A stretch of 64,000 nucleotides of DNA from JAZGGS01 sp963749485 (GCA_963749485.1 CAVVMV010000029.1:10549-74548), one strand, 5' to 3'; shown: positions 42,287 to 52,624, counted from the stretch's first letter. Notes: generated from the sequence alone by a model not told the origin. Made by a program: numbers and translations.

Positions 42287-43151
42287 ATGCATAAAACCAA
42301 ACTTTTTTCAACAATTGATTTTCATGTAACCTGTGAATGCAGCCAGGAATGCCCATATTGCTGGGGACCACAGGATATTGAGAATCCTGTTAACACTTTC
42401 ATTTCCTGCAAGATCATCAAAAAAATAAAAAATGTTGGAGCGAAAAGAATTGTATTTACAGGCGGCGATCCGTTAACGCGAAAAGATATTGGGAAATTAA
42501 TTAGATATGCAAAAAACACCGGCTTGGAAGTTGCGCTATCTACAACAGGCGATGAGCTAACGAAAACATTTCTTAGGTGGAATGCTGATTATATCGATCT
42601 AATTTCTCTGCCGATAGACGGTTCCACTGAAGAAATAAGTTCTAAAACCAAAGAAGCCGGACATCTTGCAGCAGTTCTAAAAGCATTGGAAATGTTAAAA
42701 GATTATCCAACGATTGATATTAAACTTTGCACACCGGTTACCAAACACAACATAAAAGATGTTCCAAATATTTTAAAAATAGCCGAAGATTTTAAAAAGA
42801 GCACTAGGAGCAAGAGTTTTTTATAATATCTTTCAAACTTTCCCACGGTCTTTAGGTAAAGTTGATTGGGATGAAATAGTTGTGAGCAACAGGTCTTTCG
42901 GAGCACTTAAGAGAAAATTAGCAGGTAGAAAAAAAATCAAAATAAATTTTTTGGATCATAAAACGCTTGATAAGCTTTACCTAATGATATTTCCAAACGG
43001 AAACCTTGTAATTCCCGAAGGCGGGAACTTTACCAGCTTTGGATCTTTTTTGGAGATTGAAAATATTAGCGAGGTTATTAAGCAAAGTAAATTTGAAGCA
43101 GCAAAACATTTGAAACATTCAAAAGGTTGGGAGAAAAGATCAAAAAACTAA
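42287..43151 (+). CDS. Radical SAM protein of viperin-like length and layout
   Basis: About 289 residues. The [4Fe-4S] motif CSQECPYC (Cys17, Cys21 and Cys24; another Cys at 15) and GGDP motif (VFTGGDPLTRKDIG) place it in the radical SAM superfamily. One shift near 42795 joins to ALGARVFYNIFQTFPRSLGKVDWDEIVVSNRSFGALKRKL and KTLDKLYLMIFPNGNLVIPEGGNF. The short C-terminal part, with 'W/RVFxxFxP', a '+F' helix and 'DxxYLxIxPxG', parallels the layout of viperin-type enzymes, but the viperin C-terminal motif is not identical. Reaction unknown; not adjacent to defence genes. Confidence 0.75.
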
Positions 43152-43213
43152 ATTTTTAGCCATCCTAATTCTGACATTTCATATAAAATCATTCTGATAT
43201 ATTTCAAAAGATA

Positions 43214-43244
43214 TTGACATTCTAAATTAATTAGTATAATTTTG
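43214..43244 (+). promoter_or_regulatory. Promoter of the DUF134 operon
   Basis: TTGACA at 43214-43219 and TATAAT at 43235-43240 (15-bp spacer) are visible. The overlapping TAATTTTG (43237-43244) is an exact match to the Bacteroidota -7 element TAnnTTTG, with ATTG at 43213-43216 about 20 bases upstream serving as the -33 element. Confidence 0.6.
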
Positions 43245-43264
43245 TTATGAGCATATGCTCATAA
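43245..43264. promoter_or_regulatory. 20-bp perfect palindrome, probable operator
   Basis: TTATGAGCATATGCTCATAA is a perfect 20-bp inverted repeat starting one base after the -7 box and ending 8 bases before the DUF134 start. A dimeric regulator bound here would cover the transcription start. Autoregulation by the adjacent DUF134 protein is the natural inference. Confidence 0.7.
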
Positions 43265-43272
43265 TTATAAAA

Positions 43273-43659
43273 ATGGCGAGACCAAAGAAAAATAGAAAAA
43301 TCAGGTGTGCCCCGGCATCATATTATTTTAAACCAAGGGGAATACCAATGGCTGATCTTCAGGAAGTGATTTTGGAAGTTGATGAGCTGGAAGCAATACG
43401 GCTTGGCGATATGCTGAATTATTCGCAGGAAGAAGCTGCATTGAAGATGAAGATTTCCAGGGCAACTTTTGGAAGAATAGTAAACAAGGCGCGGCAAAAA
43501 ATTGCAGAAGGAATGATAAATGGTAAAGCTATCCGCATTTCAGAAGATCTGCCTGCACAATTTAAATCTAAACTAGATTACACCTGCAAAACGTGCGGTT
43601 ATAAAACAAAACTCAGAAGAAAAAATCAATCAAATAATTGTCCTAAATGTAAATCATAA
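43273..43659 (+). CDS. DUF134-family DNA-binding regulator
   Basis: Starts at ATG 43273 (MARPKKNRKIRCAPASYYFKPRGIP), the classical family N-terminus; an earlier ATG lies inside the operator palindrome. The helix-turn-helix EVDELEAIRLGDMLNYSQEEAALKMKISRATFGRIVNKARQKIAEGM fits DUF134, and the C-terminus adds a zinc ribbon CKTCGYKTK...NNCPKCKS. These proteins are sigma-region-4-like regulators often next to NifX/NifB-family genes, as here. Intact. Confidence 0.9.
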   Translation: MARPKKNRKIRCAPASYYFKPRGIPMADLQEVILEVDELEAIRLGDMLNYSQEEAALKMKISRATFGRIVNKARQKIAEGMINGKAIRISEDLPAQFKSKLDYTCKTCGYKTKLRRKNQSNNCPKCKS

Positions 43660-43678
43660 TAATTACGAGGAGTATAAA

Positions 43679-44056
43679 ATGAATATTGCAGTAGCAAGTG
43701 ACGACAAAGTTCATGTCAGCGGTCATATAGGAAGATGTAAATCTTTTATTGTCTTTAAAACAGATAAGGAAAAGATCTTAAATAAAGAAATCAGGGAAAA
43801 CGTATTTACGAATCACCATCGCGGTCAGCAGCAACATCATCATCATGGTGAAGGCAAAGGAGGAGGAGGAAATGGACACAATCGATTAATTGATGGATTG
43901 AAAGATTGCGAAGTTTTAATTTTCAGTTCTGGCGGATGGAGACTTATTGATGATTTAAAAGCAAACAACATAACTCCATTTTTAACTGATGAAGATATTG
44001 CAGAAGAAGCTGCACAAAAGTATTTAAAAGGTGAATCTTGTGGAAAAAGAAAATAA
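43679..44056 (+). CDS. Dinitrogenase iron-molybdenum cofactor family protein (NifX/NifB-C type), His-rich
   Basis: 125 residues with the family fold MNIAVASDDKVHVSGHIGRCKSFIVF, LIDGLKDCEVLIFSSGGWRLIDDLKANNITPFLTD. Between them lies a histidine/glycine-rich insertion (HHRGQQQHHHHGEGKGGGGNGH) likely to bind metal. No nitrogenase genes are present, so it is one of the many standalone members of unknown metal role. Ribosome site CGAGGAG precedes it. It shares the operator-controlled transcript with the DUF134 regulator, 19 bases upstream. Confidence 0.9.
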   Translation: MNIAVASDDKVHVSGHIGRCKSFIVFKTDKEKILNKEIRENVFTNHHRGQQQHHHHGEGKGGGGNGHNRLIDGLKDCEVLIFSSGGWRLIDDLKANNITPFLTDEDIAEEAAQKYLKGESCGKRK

Positions 44057-44329
44057 CGATTGCAGTCATAGTTAAACTATTTCTCAATTAATAAGATTTT
44101 AACAGGCTTAATATTTAAATATTTTCATTTAAGCTGGATAGATACAGACCTCTCGATGGAGATTAGAGCAAACGGCGATAACCGGATTGCAATTATATTT
44201 CCCTGCCACGTGGTAATTGGTAAATTTGTTATGTGTTTTAACGTATAACTGTAAGTGGCTTGTAAGTGATCACTGTTATAACTAACTACAAATAATTATT
44301 TTATCAATATTAAAGAAGGATGCAAAAAA

Positions 44330-44725
44330 ATGGATGTATTAAACACAGTGAAATCAGCTGTTGGCGATGTTGCGGGAAAAGAAATTATGCCAATCGTTAT
44401 GAATTTAATCAGCGAACAAAGTGGCGGAATAGGCGGATTAATTCAGAAGTTTACTTCTAATGGTCTTGGTGATGTTGTGTCCTCCTGGACTGGCACCGGG
44501 GAAAACCTCCCTATTTCTTCTGACCAAATTAGCAAAGTGCTTGGTCCAGATACAATTAAAAATTTAGCAGAAAAAACCGGGTTGGATACAAATGCAGTGA
44601 CCGGACAATTAACAACTTTACTTCCTGAAGCGGTAAATAAATTAACTCCTGATGGAAAAATTCCCGAAGGTGATATTCTAAGCAAGGGAGCGGACTTGCT
44701 GGGTGGATTGAAGGGTAAGTTCTAA
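44330..44725 (+). CDS. YidB-like DUF937 protein
   Basis: 131 residues with family features: MDVLNTVKSAVGDVAGKEIMPIVMNLISEQSGGIGGLIQKFTSNGLGDVVSSWTGTGENLPISSDQISKVLG and a C-terminal GGLKGKF. YidB-family proteins are small helical proteins of unknown function. No signal peptide. A strong terminator follows. Intact frame, monocistronic. Confidence 0.88.
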   Translation: MDVLNTVKSAVGDVAGKEIMPIVMNLISEQSGGIGGLIQKFTSNGLGDVVSSWTGTGENLPISSDQISKVLGPDTIKNLAEKTGLDTNAVTGQLTTLLPEAVNKLTPDGKIPEGDILSKGADLLGGLKGKF

Positions 44726-44770
44726 AAGGAATTTGTTTTAAATAATTCCGGGTATTTAAATTCTTTTTAC

Positions 44771-44799
44771 AGCCGTGATAATTTTATCACGGCTTTTTT
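44771..44799 (+). terminator. Intrinsic terminator
   Basis: AGCCGTGATA (44771-44780) pairs perfectly with TATCACGGCT (44785-44794), loop ATTT, followed by TTTTTT. Confidence 0.9.
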
Positions 44800-44812
44800 A
44801 TTTTCTTTGCTT

Positions 44813-44939
44813 CCCCCGCCGACTTGCCAGGCGAAATAATATGAAGTCTGAAGTGGAACAATCTTTTTATTATTCCCTGCCACGGGTAATAAGTATTAAT
44901 TTCTTCTTTATTTACCTGCCTTTGGCAGGCAAGCCGGCG
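44813..44939. repeat. Degenerate GC-rich REP-like palindromes in an otherwise gene-free gap
   Basis: GCCGACTTGCCAGGCG at 44818-44833 and CCTGCC-TTT-GGCAGG at 44915-44929 (with AAGCCGGCG after) are GC islands in AT-rich intergenic DNA between the yidB-like gene and the next lipoprotein. They resemble the REP-like palindromes at 52777 and 57510. No gene is visible in 44800-45084. Confidence 0.55.
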
Positions 44940-45084
44940 AATTTCATCGTTTTGTTTTGCAATGGAGTTTTCGTTTAAAATTTACACACCATTACACAAA
45001 CTTTACTTTCCTGTGATTATTCCGTGATATTTTAAAATTAGTTTTCTCCTGAAATTAATTCATTAATAATAAATTGGAGAAATT

Positions 45085-46792
45085 ATGAGAATACTAACTT
45101 TAATCGGGGCTATTTCACTCTTTACCTTCTTCGGATGTTCAAATGAAGAACCAACTATTGTTCCTCAGCCAGCTGGTACTACATTAACCTTAAATTTAAA
45201 TGGTTTAGAAGACCTTGGCACCGATGCTTTGTATGAAGGATGGATAATAGTTAACGGCAGTCCTGTATCAACAGGAACATTTAGTGTTGATGCAAATGGA
45301 AATCTTAGTAAAACCGAGTTTGAACTTGATGCAAACGAGCTTTCAGCTGCAACTGCTTTTGTGTTAACTATTGAACCGAATCCCGATTCGGATCCAAATC
45401 CAAGCGCAGTTCATATACTTGCAGGAGATTTCAGCAACAATTCGGCAAGTGTTACAACTGACCATGGTTCAGCGTTAGGTGTTGATTTTGCAAACGCGAC
45501 CGGGAACTATATTTTAGCAACTCCTACTGATGGTGCGATGACAAACGAGAACAGCGGTATTTGGTTTTTAAATCCACCGAGCACTACCTTTGCTATAAAT
45601 TTTACCGGATTGGATCCACTGTTAAACGGTTATCATTATGAAGGATGGGCAATTGTAGGCGGCTCTCCTGTATCAACAGGTAAATTTAATTTAGATTCAA
45701 ACGGAAACCTGGTTGACTTAAACGGGATGGAAATTACAAATGGTGAATTTAATTTGGGCGGCGATCTTAGCTCAGCCACTGAATTTGTGCTTACCATTGA
45801 ACCGACAGGAGATATAGATGATATCCCGGCTATGACTCATTACTTAGCAGGTGATGTTTCCGGTGGAAGTGCAATGTTAAGTGTTGGTCATTCTTCTGCA
45901 TTGGGAAATGACTTTTTAAGCTCTACCGGAAATTACATACTCGCTACTCCAACAAATGGAGCAAATACAGATGAGAACAGCGGTATCTGGTTCCTTGATT
46001 TATCTTCGGGAAGTCCTGCACAGGGATTATTTCTCCCAACTCTCCCTGATGGATGGAAATATGAAGGATGGACAGTTATTGATGGCACACCTGTTACAAC
46101 CGGAACATTCACGAGCACAACCGACTGTTGATGATGCTGATCCATACAGCAGTACAATGCCTGGACCACCATTTCCGGGAGAGGACTTTTTACTTAATGC
46201 GCCTTCAGGATTAACTTTTCCTACGGATATAGCTGGTGATGTTGCAGTTATATCGATTGAACCTTTTCCGGATGATGATGCTTCTCCTTTTACACTAAAG
46301 CCCCTTGTTGGAATGATCCCAACCGATGCTATGGATCATGTAACATATGCAATGGATAATAATGCAGGAGTCTATCCCACTGGAGCTGTAACGATTACTG
46401 TTACTGGTGCATCTGCAGGATTAACTTTACCAACTCTTCCGGCTGGCTGGAAGTATGAGGGATGGACGGTTATTAATGGCGTGCCTGTTTCTACCGGAAC
46501 CTTCACGAATATATCTGATTTTGATGATGCTGATCCTTACAGCAGTACAATGCCGGGACCACCATTCCCCGGAGAGGACTTTTTATTAAATGCTCCTGCC
46601 GGCTTAACTTTTCCAACAGATATTGCAGGCGGAGTTGCTGTAATTTCAATTGAACCGTCACCTGATAACAGTGCAAATCCGTTTACATTAAAACCGTTAG
46701 TTGGTGATATTCCAGTAAACGCAGTTGATCATACAACCTATATGATGAACGCAAATCTTTCTTCGTTCCCAACAGGAACAGTTTCTCGATAA
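45085..46792 (+). CDS. Lipoprotein made of four RskA-like anti-sigma-K repeats
   Basis: Lipobox FFGC (about residue 18). Four repeats of ~130 residues follow, each with YEGWxVxxGxPVSTGxF and (in the first two) FVLTIEPxxD...HxLAGD. This pattern matches the C-terminal domain of anti-sigma-K factor RskA. Repeats 3 and 4 share near-identical blocks (DDADPYSSTMPGPPFPGEDF). A frameshift near 46120 separates the two frames; joined length is about 569 residues. The RskA transmembrane and N-terminal sigma-binding part is absent, so it is an exported lipoprotein and its function is unknown. A strong terminator follows. Confidence 0.8.
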
Positions 46793-46801
46793 CTCTCTCC
46801 T

Positions 46802-46838
46802 AAAAGGGCTGTTAAAAATTACAGCCCTTTTCATTTTT
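46802..46838 (+). terminator. Intrinsic terminator
   Basis: AAAAGGGCTGT (46802-46812) pairs perfectly with ACAGCCCTTTT (46821-46831); a T-rich tract follows. Confidence 0.9.
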
Positions 46839-46925
46839 CCTCAAGTCTTACTATTATTTACTATACTGTGATAGTTTTGTTATAATTTCATATTATTTTT
46901 GTATTGAAATCAAACACAAAGTAAA

Positions 46926-47630
46926 ATGATGAAAAACGTATTAGTAGTTGAAGATGATAAATCAATATCCGATCTTCTAAAGATTCACTTAACAGATTTG
47001 AATTGTGAAGTTACACAATCAGCTGATGGTGTAGAGGGATTAAAGCATGCTTTAAACGATCAGTATGATCTGATTGTTTTGGATTTAATGCTGCCGAAAT
47101 TAGATGGTCTTGAAATTTGTAAAGAAGTACGAAGAAAAGACATCTACACTCCGGTATTAATGCTCACCTCAAAATCTGAAGAGTTTGATAAGGTGCTTGG
47201 GCTTGAAGTTGGAGCAGATGATTACTTAACCAAGCCATTCGGAATAAGAGAATTTATAGCAAGAGTAAAAGCAATCTTCAGAAGAATCGAGGCTATTAAA
47301 AAAGAGATAGATAACGAAGCTGATATTACTTTTGGAGATTTAAAAGTGGAGGTTGCAAAACGGAAAGTACTTTTGGATGGAGATAGAATAGAGCTAACTC
47401 CAAAAGAATTTGATCTGCTGCATCTGCTTGCTTCCCATCCCGGCAGAACATACACAAGAGAACAACTGCTTAATATCCTTTGGGGTTATCAATATAATGG
47501 ATATGAGCATACTGTTAACTCACATATAAACAGGTTAAGAAGTAAAATTGAACCTGATCTATCAGATCCAAAATATATTTTAACTTCCTGGGGAGTTGGA
47601 TACAGGTTTAATGAAAGCGAGGATATCTGA
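46926..47630 (+). CDS. OmpR/PhoB-family response regulator
   Basis: Receiver domain (residues 1-120) with Asp10/Asp11 pocket, phospho-acceptor Asp53 (LIVLDLMLPKLDG), Thr81 and Lys103 (YLTKPFG). A winged-helix DNA-binding domain follows (LTPKEFDLLHLLASHPGRTYTREQLLNILWGY ... HTVNSHINRLRSKIEPDLSDPKYILTSWGVGYRF). 234 residues, intact. It is followed 8 bases later by its histidine kinase. The signal is unknown. Two ATG codons are in tandem at 46926 and 46929. Confidence 0.94.
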   Translation: MMKNVLVVEDDKSISDLLKIHLTDLNCEVTQSADGVEGLKHALNDQYDLIVLDLMLPKLDGLEICKEVRRKDIYTPVLMLTSKSEEFDKVLGLEVGADDYLTKPFGIREFIARVKAIFRRIEAIKKEIDNEADITFGDLKVEVAKRKVLLDGDRIELTPKEFDLLHLLASHPGRTYTREQLLNILWGYQYNGYEHTVNSHINRLRSKIEPDLSDPKYILTSWGVGYRFNESEDI

Positions 47631-47637
47631 GGTTACT

Positions 47638-49161
47638 ATGAAGAAAAATCAAAAAAGAAAAAATCATTTTTTCACAAGCATATTCTGGAAGATTAGTGCA
47701 ATCTTTTTGTTAACGCTTCTGGTTTTATCGGTTATCTACCTTTACATCTCAGTTTACACTGCAGAAATGTACTTCCAGGAAGCAGGACAGAAACTAAATG
47801 CAGAAGTTGCTCCGCATATTGCTGATGAGAACAAATGTTTTATTAACGGCGAAGCAAACGAAGAAGTGCTTAAGGAAGTCTTCCACGATGTAATGATTAT
47901 AAATCCAAGTATCGAAGTTTATCTGCTTAACACCGAAGGGAAAATTTTAACATACTTTGCGCCGGATAAAGTAATTAAGCTGGATTATGTTCCTTTAGAT
48001 CCAATAAAAGAATTTATAGAAGTTGGTACATCTACTTTTGTTATGGGCGTTGATCCAAAAAATGAAACAGTTATGAAAGGTTTTTCTGCATCAGAGGTTT
48101 ACGAAGATTCTGTTCTTATGGGTTACATGTATGTTATTCTTGGCGGAGAAGAATATGAGAACGCCACACAGTTTGTATTTGGCAGTTATATGTTAAGGCT
48201 GGGAGTTCGCTCAATGGCAATCACTCTTATTGCCGCTGCTTTAATCAGTTTAATCGCTCTTGCATTTATCACAAGAAACTTAAGCAAGATTATTTATGTA
48301 ATACGAAGATTTAAAGATGGCGATCTAAATGCAAGAATAAAATTTAAAGGTAGGGGTGAATTAGGTGAATTTGCGGATTCATTTAATGAAATGGCAGATA
48401 CAATTGTAAGCAATATAGAGGAGATGAAAACGATGGATAATTTAAGAAGAGAGTTGGTTGCAAATGTATCTCACGATTTAAGAACACCGCTTGCAACTAT
48501 ACAGGGTTACATCGAAACGATATTAATGAAAGCCGATACTCTTACCGATGAAGACAAGAAGAAATATATGCAAACGATTTTCGGTAGTACTGAAAGATTA
48601 AAAAATTTAGTTGAAGAATTATTCGAATTATCAAAACTTGAAGCAAGAGAGACTGTGGCCAATCCCGAAGCATTTTCGATAGCAGAACTTGTTCAGGATG
48701 TACAGCAGAAAAATCTTATAATTGCAGAACCAAAAAAGATAGATCTCTCTCTGGAATTTCCTTTTGATCTGCCTTTGGTTTTCGCAGATATCGGTATGAT
48801 GGAAAAGGTTCTTCAAAATTTATTGGATAATGCAATTAAGTTTACTCCCGAAGGTGGAAATATTACAATTAGTTTATCACCTCAAAAAGAAGAAATTCTT
48901 TTATCCATTAAGGATACAGGTCCAGGTATAAACTCTATAGATTTACCACATATTTTTGATAGATACCAGAAAGCCGAGAGAACCAATATGCACGATAATG
49001 TTGGACTTGGTTTAGGTTTGGCAATCGTAAAAAAAATTCTGGAAGTACATAATATTACAATTGATGTTAAAAGCACTAAAGGCAAAGGGACCGCATTTTC
49101 ATTCAAAATTCCTATTTATAAAGGCAAAAAGGAATTATCGAAGCAACCCGAATTAAGTTGA
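47638..49161 (+). CDS. Membrane sensor histidine kinase (HAMP, HisKA, HATPase_c)
   Basis: Start ATG 47638 is chosen (TGAGGT ribosome site 6 bases before); the frame is open further upstream in the regulator gene. 508 residues: TM1 about 12-38, periplasmic sensor about 40-188, TM2 about 190-212, HAMP (IRRFKDGDLNARIKF), HisKA with phospho-His279 (NVSHDLRTPLATIQGYIE), HATPase with LLDNAIKF, DTGPGI and GLGLGLAIVKKI. It autophosphorylates on His279 and passes phosphate to Asp53 of the partner regulator. Frame intact. Confidence 0.94.
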   Translation: MKKNQKRKNHFFTSIFWKISAIFLLTLLVLSVIYLYISVYTAEMYFQEAGQKLNAEVAPHIADENKCFINGEANEEVLKEVFHDVMIINPSIEVYLLNTEGKILTYFAPDKVIKLDYVPLDPIKEFIEVGTSTFVMGVDPKNETVMKGFSASEVYEDSVLMGYMYVILGGEEYENATQFVFGSYMLRLGVRSMAITLIAAALISLIALAFITRNLSKIIYVIRRFKDGDLNARIKFKGRGELGEFADSFNEMADTIVSNIEEMKTMDNLRRELVANVSHDLRTPLATIQGYIETILMKADTLTDEDKKKYMQTIFGSTERLKNLVEELFELSKLEARETVANPEAFSIAELVQDVQQKNLIIAEPKKIDLSLEFPFDLPLVFADIGMMEKVLQNLLDNAIKFTPEGGNITISLSPQKEEILLSIKDTGPGINSIDLPHIFDRYQKAERTNMHDNVGLGLGLAIVKKILEVHNITIDVKSTKGKGTAFSFKIPIYKGKKELSKQPELS

Positions 49162-49312
49162 TCAGCTGAATTTCCTTAGTATTTCATTTCTAAAAATGGT
49201 GATTCCATTTTTATTAGTTTGTTATTCTTTTGTGATGAATTAATATTAATAAATTATTACTTTAGAATAAAAGTAAGTTGATTTATTAATTTTTTATCAG
49301 GGAGACCTGCCA

Positions 49313-51736
49313 ATGTTTAGAAAATTAATCACCTCGTTAAATATCAAATTCAAATCAATTGCTCTGAAGAAAATAATAATATTTATTATTTCTTTTAATT
49401 CTAATCTTATCTCTGCCTGTTTACCCCCAGTGGATACGAACTAATGGACCGGAAGGAGTTGCAGTCAGTTTTCTCACAAATATTGATGGAACAATTTACG
49501 CCGGAACAGAAGTAAACGGGGTTTATATCTCAACCGATGATGGAGTAAGCTGGATAGCACGAAATACTGGAATTGAAACATTTGAAGTAACCTCCATACT
49601 CAGTTACCAGGGATATATATTTGCAGGAACATTTGGCAGCGGTGTTTATCGATCTTCAGACGGCGGACAAACCTGGTTAGCTCCATCTAATGGCAACAAT
49701 CTTGCTGTTACTTCATTGGTTGTAAACGAGCCCTTATATTTATGCAGGAGCTGCAAGTCTGGGTCTTTACCGCTCTTCTGATAATGGTGTAACATGGACA
49801 GAAGTTATTTCTTCCCTGTATGTTTCCGAAATGTGTGTTAGCGGTAATACTCTTTTCGTCTCTGAGTTTAATTACACTTATGCAACTACAGATCATGGCG
49901 TAACCTGGTTTAGTGTTCAACCCCTCGAAGGAGCAGAAATTTTCTCATTTCTATTGTGAAGGAAATACGATCTTTGCCGGAGGTCGCAATAAAATTTATC
50001 ATTCTACAGATAATGGAAATACTTTTGTAACCATCAACCTGAATTTTTCTTTCAGCATTGTTAATATTTATTCTATAACGGCTGCTGGTTCAACGCTGTT
50101 TATGGCTACTTCTTATGATGGAGTTTATAAATCAACCGACAATGGAACCACCTGGTTTTCAGCTAATGTAGGAATGGGTCCTAAAGATGTCCGCGCTCTT
50201 ACTATCACTAACTCATCAACTGTAATTGCAGGCACTCATTATGTAGGAATGTACAGATCAACCGATCTTGGATTATCCTGGAATAAATCAATGACTGGTT
50301 TTCCTGCAGGTATCAGCATTCTTTCTTTACTTGAAAGCGAATCAAGTATTTACGCAGGAACACGTGACGGAGTTTATCGAACAGATGACAATGGAGATAA
50401 CTGGATGAAATTGACAGGAACAAATGATACAATTAACTACTCTACTGTTTGGGGAATGTGTGAAAAGGATGGGGATATATATGCATCAACATTTCTCCAA
50501 TTTAAAACAACTGTTTATAAAACTACTGACAAAGGTTTAACCTGGACTCGCAGCGGAATAGGTCTTCCTCTCGATCTTTCTTTCATAAAAGATATGGCAG
50601 CAAGTGGAGATAATATTAGTAGCAGGTACATATGAAGGTATATATTATTCATCTGATAACGGCTCTAGCTGGCACCAGGCAAATGGTCCTAATCAAAACA
50701 TAGAAAGTCTTGCTGCAAGCGGAAATTTTGTTTATGCAGCTGTGCCATCGGGAGCTGGAGTTTATCGTTCTGTTGATAATGGTGTTAACTGGACAGTCTC
50801 TCTTCAAAGCACAGTGGATTATGTAGAAGTTGCTGCAATTGATAATTATGCATTTGCCGGATCGTTCTTCGGCGGTGCAAGGTACTCTTCAAATTATGGA
50901 AGCAACTGGTTAGTAAGTAACGGGTTTCCACCGGATGCTTCTATTTTTGCACTTGGAGCTGCTGCAGATGGGATGGTTCTTGCAGGAACAGATTTAGCTC
51001 CAAACTGGATTTACGCATCATTCAACAATGGTGGTTCTTTCTCACCGTACAGCGAAGGACTTTTTGAGAATGCATCTGTGGAAGCTTTTGCTGTAAATGA
51101 AACTTACATGTTTGCCGGAACAGATTATAATGGAGTTTGGCGACGTTATTTACCTGGAGTTCCTGTTGAACTCATTTCTTTCACTGCTGATATAATTAAT
51201 AATACTGTTAAACTCCAATGGAAGACTGCAACTGAAACAAACAATTATGGTTTTGAAATTGAACGTAACAAGTTAATAGACAAATCTTACCAAACAGAGT
51301 GGGAAAGAATTGGGTTTGTTGAAGGAAACGGAACAACAACTGAAGAAGAAAATTATTCTTTTACAGATGAAAATCTTGACCCCGGCAGATATAAATACAG
51401 GTTAAAACAAATTGATCTGGATGGTAGTTTTGAATATTCAAATACTAATTGAAGTTGAATTCTTTGCACCATCGAGAATTCTCACTTGAACAGAATTACC
51501 CAAATCCTTTTAATCCATCAACAACAATTAAATATCCAATTCCTATAGATGGATTTGTAACACTCAGAGTTTTCAATACTATAGGTGAAGAGGTACGTAC
51601 CTTGGTAAATGAATTTAAATCAGCAGGTAATTATGAAATTCATTTTGATGCTGAGGATTTAACAAGCGGAATTTACATTTATAGACTCGAGGCAGATAAT
51701 TTCAACTTAACAAGAAAGATGATTTTATTGAAGTAA
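49313..51736 (+). CDS. Secreted BNR/Ycf48-like repeat protein with type IX secretion sorting domain
   Basis: About 807 residues reconstructed from at least five frames (changes near 49410, 49735, 49925, 50620, 51455). After a hydrophobic leader, repeats of GVYxSxDxGxxW (YISTDDGVSWI, VYRSSDGGQTWL, VYKSTDNGTTWF, IYYSSDNGSSWH) form a beta-propeller as in BNR/Ycf48 proteins. Its end has an Ig-like linker (VELISFTADIINNTVKLQWKTATETNNYGFEIER) and then the C-terminal sorting domain FSLEQNYPNPFNPSTTIKY ending in MILLK. Such domains direct export by T9SS and surface attachment. The ligand is unknown. Confidence 0.8.
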
Positions 51737-51745
51737 ACTTAGCTC

Positions 51746-52474
51746 CTATTCATTTATCTGCACCTGCCTGAACAAGTGTGAATCGGGTTGATCACAAACA
51801 GGAATGATGACTTTAAATACCTGCGCAGTGTTGCTGAATGGCAGATAAACCAGTCCGCCAATTGTATCATCTGTGTTAAGAACTGATTCATTCAGGACTT
51901 CATTTTTCCAGAAATTTTTCATTTCTTCCAGATCCTTTTCAGCATTTGAATGATATATTTCGTTATTAACCTGGTTTGCTCCTGTATTAAAAATATCCAT
52001 GAATACGGCAGCTCCCTTGTCTTCTCTATCACTCGATATGTCTGCAATTACACTTACAACACCAAATAGAACATTCTCAGCTGTGGCTAAATCGTGTCTG
52101 GTCTCTTCTTCCTTGTGCATCTGGTTTATTGTCATAATTTCTCTTTCAGGATCTAAAGCATAATAGCGTTCAGTATAAAAGTCTTTCCGATTATTTTTGT
52201 CTTCAACTACCTCCAGGTAAATTTCAGTTGGATCAATTGCAAGATCAATTTCTGAATTACTTTCAACCTCAACATAGAAAAGAAACAAATCGCCATCCTG
52301 ACTTATGAATTCTATTCTGCTAATTGCACACTGGATTGCTTCATCTTCGGTGAAATAACCTTCCGGCTCTTCCAGCTTTTGCGCATTAAATATCGGGGGC
52401 TGAGATGCACAACCAGCCAAGAATTAATACGGCTGCCAATAAAAATATCGTCTGAGTAATTTTAAATCGAAACA
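51746..52474 (-). CDS. Lipoprotein of unknown function
   Basis: The start at 52474 (MFRFKITQTIFLLAAVLI) is followed by a single shift near 52418 that creates the lipobox LAGC (ASQPP). The ~225-residue body (IYLEVVEDKNNRKDFYTERYYALDPEREIMTINQMHKEE) is acidic and ends FSNTAQVFKVIIPVCDQPDSHLFRQVQINE. It has no recognised domain. It converges with the T9SS cargo gene, 9 bases away. Probably a periplasmic lipoprotein. Confidence 0.65.
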
Positions 52475-52550
52475 TTATAAATCTCCTTATTCTAAATCTC
52501 TTCTCTTACTATAAATATCCTGCCAGATTTTTATTTAGTTTATTAAGTTT

Positions 52551-52620
52551 AATCAAACAATTATCTAGTTAAATGTTTAGTAATTAGGGCAGGAATGTTC
52601 TGCTGGGGTTACACTTGTTT
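52551..52620. repeat. Intergenic repeat, copy 1
   Basis: A ~70-bp block containing AGGGCAGGAATGTTCTG and GGGTTACACTTGTTT. It recurs with differences at 53040-53109. Copy 1 lies upstream of the SnoaL-like remnant; copy 2 precedes the small membrane protein gene. Confidence 0.65.
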
Positions 52621-52624
52621 TACA

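Noticed and set aside
42287..43151. Calling the radical SAM protein a viperin
   Set aside because: Layout is similar, but the diagnostic C-terminal viperin motif is not clearly present and no nucleotide kinase adjoins it.
43679..44056. Part of a nitrogen-fixation locus
   Set aside because: Only a NifX/NifB-C family protein is present. No nif structural or assembly genes are in the window, and stand-alone members are common.
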